Part shown: positions 57,287 to 64,000 of the stretch, piece by piece | Numbering within the stretch: the stretch's first letter is position 1 | Layout: every line of letters begins with the position of its first letter | NCBI GenBank assembly: GCA_036365145.1 | Contig: JAEOAD010000004.1 | Coordinates: forward strand, 54,434,001 to 54,498,000 | Reading direction: 5' to 3' | Length of the DNA: 64,000 bases | From: Orientallactaga sibirica | Taxonomy: Eukaryota; Chordata; Mammalia; Rodentia; Dipodidae | The notes under the pieces: model-generated | Told to the model about the DNA's origin: nothing | Database searches by the model: none | The model's input: only the letters and a program-made list of their open reading frames with translations | Translations under genes and position numbers: made by a program

Positions 57287-57575
57287 GGAGACTGGAGAGA
57301 TGGCTTAGCGGCTAAGGTGCCTGCCTGCTAAGCCTAAGAATGCTGGTTCCAATCTCCAGGTCCCACGTTTAGCCAGATGCAAAGTGAGTCAAGGGCGCAA
57401 TGCTGCACTTGCCCACAAGGGGGTGCACGCATCCGGATTTCATTCACGGCAGCTGAGAGACTGCTGGCATGCCCATCTCTGTCTCCTTCTCCCTCTCCCT
57501 CTCTTTCTATCTCTCTCTGTCTCTCTCTCCAAAAATAAATAAAAAAAAAATTTAAATTTTTTTTTAAAAAAGAAT
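57287..57575 (+). mobile_element. B2-like SINE (type II)
   Basis: gactggagagatggcttagc, ggttccaatctccaggtccc, cccacaagggggtgcacgca, agctgagagactgctggcat, CT tract and a long A/T tail. Confidence 0.93.
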
Positions 57576-57664
57576 TGGAACACCAACTTTTCCTAATAAT
57601 TTGAAATATATAAATTACTTTATGGATTGAAAATATTTAAATATTTATTTAAATATTAAATTTA

Positions 57665-57877
57665 AATATTTTATTTCTTTTTATTTGAGAGAAAGAAAGG
57701 GAGATAGAGAGAGATTGTGTGAGAACAGGCACACCAGGATCTCCAGCCACTGCATACGACCTCAAGGCTCATGTGCCACCTTGTGCTCCTGGCTTACATG
57801 GGTACTGGGGAATGGAACCTGGGTCCTTAGACTTCCCAGGCGAGTGTCTTACCTGCTGAGTCATCTCTTCAGCCCTG
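57665..57877 (-). mobile_element. B2-like SINE (type I), minus strand
   Basis: Tail, GA tract, aggcacaccaggatctccag, ctggggaatggaacctgggt, head complement gctgagtcatctcttcagcc. Confidence 0.9.
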
Positions 57878-58581
57878 AAATTTTATTTCAAGGTACATAT
57901 TGCTCAATGTTTGACTACCAGCAATAAAAAATGAAACATGTACTGTAAACATGTTTATGAATTTTTGAAATACGGTATTGGTATAGGTTATGAAAGAGTA
58001 GTAGGTTAGTCTACAAATTTGGGCACGTTATTTAAACATGCTTGGAAGGGAACAGACTGAGGACAGAGTGCTATTACATCTCGAGTAGAGGGTAGAAAGA
58101 ATGTCATTTACAATATGTAGTACATTCTTTCCGGCTGATAGTTTGGATGTATATCATGTGGAAGTGTGTGTAAATATGCCACTGTTGGAAAACTGTGTTT
58201 CCGTTGTCTTTATTAGAGATAGAGATAATATTTTCACAACCTGTTTTTATTCAAATTTCAATTTGCATATGCAATATACAACAAAAGAATTACTTTCCGT
58301 ATAATACAGCTGTAATATTCACTTAGAAACAAAAACAATTTTCTAAACCTACAATGCATTCAAGAACAACATGTGTATGTGGGAGGGCCATCAGTGTCCT
58401 CACAGGGAATACATTTGTTTAAATTAAGAGTAAACAGCAAAACCCACCATGTTCTGTTTCATTATATCACAATCTATGTATCCCATGACATGGCATACTG
58501 GCAATGTTTCTAGTACATTCTATTCCTTAATCTTGAGTCCTAGAACTTATTAGAAATGAAAAGTTACAAAATCCAACCTCA
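57878..58581. other. Unique sequence, nothing recognised
   Basis: No gene or repeat supported. Confidence 0.5.
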
Positions 58582-58596
58582 AAAATCACAAGCCTG

Positions 58597-58768
58597 GCCA
58601 GGTGTAGGGGCACATGCCTTTAATCCCAGCACTCCGGAGGCAGAGGTAGGAGGATCACGGAAAGTTGGAGGCCACCCTGAGACTACATAGTTAATTCCAC
58701 GTCAGCCTGGACCAGAGTGAGACCCTACCTCGAAAAAACAAAAACAAAACAACAACAACAACAACAAC
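58597..58768 (+). mobile_element. B1 SINE
   Basis: gccaggtgtaggggcacatg, tttaatcccagcactccgga, ggaggccaccctgagactac, gtgagaccctacctcgaaaa, tail with (AAC)n. Perfect 15-bp target duplication aaaatcacaagcctg (58582-58596, 58769-58783). Confidence 0.96.
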
Positions 58769-58783
58769 AAAATCACAAGCCTG

Positions 58784-60815
58784 ACTCCAAAACTCACCCT
58801 CAGACTCCTGAGCGCTGTCTGTTTGGTTCACTAAACACTTGCATATGGTGACACACTGCCCCAGCTTTGGCTGGTACTTGTAATGGTCCCACACTAATCC
58901 CCATGCCATTCTGTGGCAATGCCACAAAAGTGACCCCAGCTCCTCTCCTCAGATTTCAGTGTCTTCACTCTTTACGACTGACTTACCTCATTCACTGCAC
59001 GGCATTTATTTGTGCTTTTATTCTCACCACTTATTTCCTCTCTTATGACTACTTTCTTTATTCTTTGATATGTAAGAATTGTTTAATAAATCAAATGGCA
59101 TTAGCAGCTCTAGGGAAAAACACCTCAGAGCAATGTATAATTAACATGCAATATTGTAGATGATGTGGTCAAAGTTGCACTTTTCTGAAAAATTAGAATT
59201 TGCCCACAGACCTGCACAAAGTGAGCGAGACAGGAAACACAGACCTGCAGAGGTCTGGCAATGGAATCTTTAGGCTTAGCATGCTTAGGGAAGAGAGGAG
59301 CCTGGCTTTCAGTAAGGAGAGGAGAACAAGAAACAGAAAGAGGAAGCCCAAGCCCAGGCCACCAAGGAACGTGTAGAACATGTCGAAAATTTGATATTTA
59401 GCATCTTCTTTGGATCTCTAACCTTGGTGCAATTTCAGCATCCTTGCCTCAGGCTTCAGCTTAGATACGTGTGTTGAACACCCGCCCAGCTGAGCAGAGC
59501 CCCAAGCTGTACACTTTCTTTTGTCTGCTTGCTTCTGTCAGGATCTGGTTCTCACTCAGGAGACTGACTGCAGTTGGAGATGCCGTCTTATGTTTCCTAG
59601 GTGTTGCGGTGTTACTGCCAACCAAACTTACTGGACCTTGTTCTTTACCCACCTGGAAGTAGGTGGAAAAAATACCTGCAGTGCAACAGATGCACAACAG
59701 AAGAAAACTGCATTTCATTCCAAAATATCACAATAGACTCACCCATGTCTTGCGTCCCCCACCCTCACAACAGCTCCTTTCTCTTCTAGCTACAGTTCTT
59801 TGCTTATAGAACACAGTATGTTACCATTTTATGTCCAGTTTAAAGGAATGTAATAATTTTAACTTACAAACTATTCTCACTTTTCTTAAATTTGACATTA
59901 ACTCATTTGCCACTGAATATGAATTAAGAAATAATTCAAATTATTCAGGTTTTTGAAAGACAGATGAGGTGCATGTCCTGAAAGGATTGCTTAATACGTG
60001 AACAACAGTATCCAAACTCAGATGTTTGTAATATTGAATGATTCTTCATAATAGGCAATTGTTCAGGATTCTTCACTTTCATCAGCTATGATAGAGTAAA
60101 CAATGAATTACTAACCATCAAAGAAGATTAGTTACATTAAACTTTACCATTGATAGTCCAACCAAAATGTTAAAGAGTTTAGTTATATGGTTTGTTATGG
60201 AATGTGGTATTTAAGTATGAACTGTATAATAGCATTACCATTAAATGCACTTGGGTTTGGAAATTTTCATATTAAAAGAAAAAAAAAATGAAACCACAAG
60301 AGCAAGTTAAAAGACAAAATGGATGAAATATTTTTAATTGAGAAATCAGAATAGATTCCATACACCAAAATACTTTTAAAGAATGAATATAGAAGAATCT
60401 GCATGGCCTGATTATAAACGGAGGGAACGCTGGGCAGCCCACAGCAGTTGTTCTGGCCATTAGCAACTCACACACATTTTCTGGAACAGATTGAGCAGAT
60501 ACTCTTCTCCAACTAGTGAGGAAAATAAAACCCCAGACACTGTTGTCCCAGGAGTATTGATGTGAGCAATATGAGTTCTTCATGTTTCCCATTGCTTTTG
60601 GCTCAGTTCTTACTGAATGAATCTTAGTGCAAAGAGAGGCTGAAAATGAGCTAGTGCAGGAGCAAAAAGTCAAATATATCTTATTCCTCTGCTTTCTCCC
60701 CATGGGAGACATGACTACTCCATGAGTTGTTTTCTTCTGTTAGGCATAGAATCCATCTCTAAATCTCCAATGGACACTTAAGGCAGCTACATCAACTCAA
60801 TTTATATTCCAGGTT
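58784..60815. other. Repeat-free sequence, about 2 kb, with a GC-richer core
   Basis: Recognised repeats are absent. The 59180-59800 part is GC-richer than its surroundings and holds overlapping frames on both strands (longest 85 codons on -, 71 on +). A pyrimidine tract ending AG lies at 59773-59789. A 146-codon - strand frame at 60272-60712 ends in a T-rich-derived phenylalanine run and has no recognised motif. I could not identify any exon. Confidence 0.4.
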
Positions 60816-60831
60816 AAAAATGCTTACAAGG

Positions 60832-60998
60832 AGCAAGGCTTGATGACCCATGCCTTTAATCCCAGTACTAGGGAGACAGAGGTTGGAGGATTGCTATGAG
60901 GTCAAGGCCATGCTGAGACTACATACTGAATTCCAGGTCAGCCTGGACTAGAGTGAGACCCAGCCTCAGAAAGCAGAAAGCTAAAAAAAAAAAAAAAA
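60832..60998 (+). mobile_element. B1 SINE
   Basis: gcaaggcttgatgacccatg, tttaatcccagtactaggga, aattccaggtcagcctggac, tagagtgagacccagcctca, A21-type tail. Target duplication aaaaatgcttacaagg/aaaaatgcttatagg (60816-60831, 60999-61013). Confidence 0.94.
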
Positions 60999-61013
60999 AA
61001 AAATGCTTATAGG

Positions 61014-61112
61014 GGCAGATATGTAGCTTAATGTTAGAGCATTTGTTTGGGATGCATGAGGCCAGTATTTATTTCCAGAAATATAAATAATAACAATAAT
61101 AGTCATACTAAT
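61014..61112 (+). mobile_element. ID-like tRNA-derived SINE, diverged
   Basis: gcagatatgtagcttaatgt, tagagcatttgtttgggatg, catgaggccagtatttattt follow the ID layout (tagctcagtggtagagcgcttgcc). Tail AT-rich. Confidence 0.55.
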
Positions 61113-61669
61113 ACACTACTTAATCTAAATTTCTATCTTTAAGTTCAGGAAATAGGTACTTGTAATGATTTGCAATTGAGATTTAGCCTATAATCATTCA
61201 AAAGGAGCTTGTCTTCATTAAAAATATGAACACACATGGATAGAAGAAACTTTAATATCCTTGTTCAACCTACCAAATTCCTGAACCAGAGCAGGTAATT
61301 TGCTTGGCATAGATCTTTACTATTTCTACCAAATACAAAATTATTGAGGGAGTTGTCACCAAAACAAATTCTTTTCATTTACCGAAATAAAATTGTACTG
61401 AAACTTGGGCAACTTGCTAGTGTCTTAGCAGTCAAGAGTACAGTACGACTGTGGCTTGTGAACATGTTCCAGAGTGCATGGCAAGGCAGTGTGCTCCAAT
61501 TTGTAAAGTGCTCTTTAGGAATGTGGTATCCATCTCCCAGCATGAGCCTGGTCTCATTTAATGCAGACAACTTTCTATTTGTCTTTTTCTAAGGCACAGT
61601 GTGAAGAATAAGGTAATCACCAGAATTTAAAAATAACATGATGTAGAACCATTGCCCCTAAACTCATAA
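61113..61669. other. Unique sequence, nothing recognised
   Basis: Overlapping frames on both strands at 61344-61592 have no gene support. Confidence 0.45.
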
Positions 61670-61950
61670 CAGGTGATATTCTGCAGAGATCAGTCCTGGG
61701 TGCATTTAACATCGCCGTGTGTGATTGATTACAAGCTGGAGAAGGTAGTCATTAAGTTTGCCAAGTACATCACATCATCAGGATGGGCGAGCACCTTGGA
61801 AGACAGGATTAGAATTAAAAATGACCTTGGCAGTTTGAAAAATGATTACAAGCAAATGAAATTGAGTTCTCTAGAATCGACTGTGCAGCAACATACAAAT
61901 TCAAGTTCAAAATGAAAGAGTGAGCAAAGAACAGATAGCTGCCTAGTGAG
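61670..61950 (+). mobile_element. L3/CR1 LINE fragment (reverse-transcriptase region)
   Basis: Follows the L3 ORF2 segment in order. A (GVPQ)GSVLG-like 'ctgcagagatcagtcctggg' with 'gcatttaacatc' comes first. A KFADDTKLGG-like 'aagtttgccaagtacatcac' follows. Then comes an 'RIQKDLDRLE'-like 'aggattagaattaaaaatga' segment with 'ccttggcagtttgaaaaatg', and finally a 'KMKFN'-like and 'KFKM'-like end. Frames are broken. It predates the placental radiation as a family, and it is not functional. Confidence 0.72.
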
Positions 61951-62132
61951 CCCTAAGCTATACTTTGGTCAACATTGTTATCCTGATTATAAAGTTAGCA
62001 TAATTCTGTATCACACAGTAAAGAAAAATAGAGGATTGCATGCTTTTCAAAGTACATTTAAGATTTTATTGAATATAATGTGTGACTTTCTTAATGTACA
62101 AGTAGAAATATAAATTACTCATTAACATTTCC

Positions 62133-62195
62133 ATATATATATGTATATATGTATATATGTATATATGTATATATGTATATATGTATATATGTATG

Positions 62196-62233
<38 letters not shown>
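62133..62233. repeat. (GTATATAT)n and (AT)n satellite-like simple repeat
   Basis: About nine 8-bp units gtatatat, a short (GTAT)n stretch, then a long AT run. Confidence 0.95.
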
Positions 62234-62234
<1 letters not shown>

Positions 62235-62327
62235 CTGGAATCTTGAGAATGAATCAAAGGTTTAAGATAAATTAAAATAATTAAAGGATTAAATGTATAA
62301 AAATGTCAATAAAATCATTAGAAATGG

Positions 62328-62574
62328 GGCTGAAGAGATAGCTTAGCAGTTAAGCGCTTGCTTGTGAAGCCTAAGGACCCCAGTTCGAGGCTCGATTCCC
62401 CAGTAACCCACCTAAGCCAGATGCACAAGGTTGCTTATGCAATGGGAGTTCATTTGCAGTAGCTGGAGGCCCTGGTTTGTGCATTCTCTCTCTCTTTCTG
62501 CATCTTTCTCTCTCTGTCACTATCAAATAAATAAATAAATAATTTAAAAATATTTTAAAAGATCTGTTTTTCAA
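62328..62574 (+). mobile_element. B2-like SINE (type I)
   Basis: gggctgaagagatagcttag, a locally repeated B-box region (ccccagttcgaggctcgattc), gccagatgcacaaggttgct, CT tract, caaataaataaataaataat tail. Confidence 0.9.
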
Positions 62575-62606
62575 AAAGAAAGAAAGAAAGGAGGAAAGAA
62601 AGAAAG

Positions 62607-62652
<46 letters not shown>
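62575..62652. repeat. (GAAA)n microsatellite
   Basis: Mostly gaaa units with a few interruptions; adjoins the A-rich tail of the preceding SINE and probably grew from it. Confidence 0.95.
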
Positions 62653-62721
62653 TTGGCATTAAAAAGTAAGTCATTGTCCAGATGTCAAATGAAGAGACAG
62701 TTATGCTATAAGAAATTAGTT

Positions 62722-62902
62722 GACAGCTGGGCATGGTGGCACACACCTTTAAACCCAACATTTGGGAGACTGAGGTAGAAAAATTGTTGTGAGTATGATG
62801 CCAGCCTAGACTACCTAGTGAATTCCAGGTCAGCCTGGGCTAGAGCAAGAACCTACCTCAAAAAGAAAAAAAAAAAAAAAAAAAAAAAAAAGAAGAAAGA
62901 AA
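62722..62902 (+). mobile_element. B1 SINE
   Basis: agctgggcatggtggcacac, aacccaacatttgggagact, gaattccaggtcagcctggg, long A tail. Target duplication aagaaattagtt (62710-62721, 62903-62914), perfect. Confidence 0.95.
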
Positions 62903-62914
62903 AAGAAATTAGTT

Positions 62915-63417
62915 CATGTATAGCAGCAACAAATGTTCTTGAATGCTGTAAACTGATTTAATAATATATTGATAACATCTGAGATTATTAAAATTATAGC
63001 TTTACCTGGATGCAACAGGGCAGAAAACTTACATTTCTGTGAACTTATAACAGTGTGTAATATTTATGCAGAGGTGTTCATTTCTCTTTGTGAATATATG
63101 CTAATTTCTGAGAGTGGTTTAAATCAAATAAGCTCGCAAAATGAGTGATTACAATTTTATTTCAGCTATTATAAAAGCATAAATGCTACAATAACATATA
63201 ACTGTAAAATATTTAATATTACTTTATATTCAGCATAAAATGTGTGGCATCTCTTAATATCGCAGAAACATTGCATAAAGTAATGAAAAATAATATGGGA
63301 TCTTCTGTAAAATCTATCAAAAGGCTTTTGACCCAGTCCCTAAAAGTGTTTTATGTCATAACACCATTGATGATTTGGTAATTAAAAATAGGGGAGTGAT
63401 GGCTACAAAGTACTTTT
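62915..63417. other. Unique AT-rich sequence
   Basis: No feature supported. Confidence 0.5.
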
Positions 63418-63426
63418 CAGTATGCA

Positions 63427-63886
63427 GCGACTATTTTTTTTTTTTTTTTTGCATCTGTGTGTATATGGATGGTATGAATGGTGTGGTGTATGTCTACGCA
63501 CAAGGTATGCAGCTATGTGTGTGCATGAATGCAGAGGCCAGGGGAAGCCAGACATCTTCCTCTATCACTGGTTCATGTTGTTTCCTTGACAGGACATCTC
63601 TCACTGTACCTGGAGCTGTTGTTTTGGGTCAGACTGGCTCACCACCTATTCCCAGTTATGCTCCTGTCTCCATAGCCCATAGGATTAAGGAAGCAGGCAT
63701 CCATAGTACCCCATAGGATTGAGGAAGCAGGTATCTATGGTGCCCCATAGGATTGGGGGTGCAGGCATATGGTGCTACATAGGATTGGGGATAGAGGCAT
63801 CCATGGCCATACCTAGTGTTTACACGGACGCTGAGGATTGAACTCAGACAGCAAGTACTCTTGCCCACTGAGCCATTTTCCCAGCC
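63427..63886 (-). mobile_element. B4 SINE, minus strand, with internal minisatellite
   Basis: T16 tail (about 63435-63450), then GT-rich, catgaatgcagaggccaggg, gacaggacatctctcactgt, acctggagctgttgttttgg, antisense head gaggattgaactcagacagc and ctgagccattttcccagccc. The order is that of antisense B4. Target duplication cagtatgca (63418-63426, 63887-63895). Its B1-derived middle is expanded (see next entry). Confidence 0.85.
63676..63806. repeat. 34-bp minisatellite, about four units
   Basis: Units start at cataggatt at 63678, 63712, 63746 and 63778 (spacings 34, 34, 32) and continue with gaggaagcaggcatccatgg-like sequence. The unit corresponds to the 'gctgggattacaggcatgcaccaccatg' part of B4/B1. 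Confidence 0.9.
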
Positions 63887-64000
63887 CAGTATGCAATAAC
63901 TTAAGAATCGACCTAAATCATTCAATAGTGCAACTGTTACATTTGTTTAAATGTATGTAAAATTCATGCTCTAGATACTTAGAGATACCACTATAATTTT

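Noticed and set aside
60272..60712. 146-codon - strand open frame
   Set aside because: No recognisable domain, ends in a poly-phenylalanine run read from an A tract, and no sign of splice sites or neighbours. Not supported as a gene.
62133..62233. Regular 8-bp repeats that might suggest a CRISPR or iteron array
   Set aside because: There are no unique spacers, units are only AT/GT simple sequence, and the genome is mammalian. It is a simple repeat.
63676..63806. 34-bp direct repeats as a possible CRISPR-like array
   Set aside because: Units are contiguous without spacers and lie inside a B4 SINE.

Overview
The window is a mammalian, non-coding, AT-rich stretch that I read as part of a rodent genome, most likely a dipodid (jerboa-type) rodent. 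The evidence is the repeat set. It holds B1 (7SL-derived) SINEs, B4 (ID+B1 fusion) SINEs, ID-like SINEs and two large groups of tRNA-derived B2-like SINEs. It also holds rodent Lx-type L1 3' ends, several ORR1/MT-like MaLR LTRs and older shared mammalian repeats (MIR, L2, L3/CR1, hAT). The B2-like groups do not have the usual mouse or rat B2 body, which is why I favour Dipodidae; that placement is inference.

I found no intact protein-coding gene, no CpG island, no functional RNA gene and no prokaryotic or viral gene system. The longest open frames (about 130-153 codons) fall in SINEs, in the internal part of a MaLR element, in a broken processed pseudogene, or in unsupported sequence. The window is best read as a gene desert or the inside of a large intron. 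The one clear host-gene relic is a broken retrocopy of LAPTM4B (about 23.93-25.61 kb, + strand).

Layout: 0-6.6 kb is mostly unique sequence with scattered SINEs and a roughly 3 kb repeat-free stretch (259-3268). From 6.6 to 11.2 kb there are four MaLR solo LTRs, one B4 SINE split by a younger SINE, and several B2-like SINEs. A decayed antisense L1 ORF2 fragment runs from about 12.7 to 14.7 kb. A complete LTR-internal-LTR MaLR element with perfect target duplications lies at 16.43-18.30 kb (- strand). The 21.8-25.6 kb region holds two copies of an unassigned repeat and the LAPTM4B retrocopy. A MaLR LTR abuts an antisense L1 3' UTR at 30.4-31.5 kb. A second LTR-internal-LTR MaLR element, with a truncated 5' LTR, occupies 36.7-38.7 kb and is followed by a sense L1 3' UTR (39.2-40.2 kb).

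From 43.1 to 44.6 kb six SINE segments lie almost end to end. At 53.30-54.77 kb there is a 736-bp tandem duplication whose two copies differ only in homopolymer lengths, so it is either very recent or an assembly artefact. A fossil L3/CR1 LINE reverse-transcriptase fragment is at about 61.67-61.95 kb. A B4 SINE whose B1-derived middle has expanded into a 34-bp minisatellite is at 63.43-63.89 kb.

The elements do not form a pathway. The sequence records successive retrotransposition, with many SINE and LTR insertions still showing clean target-site duplications.
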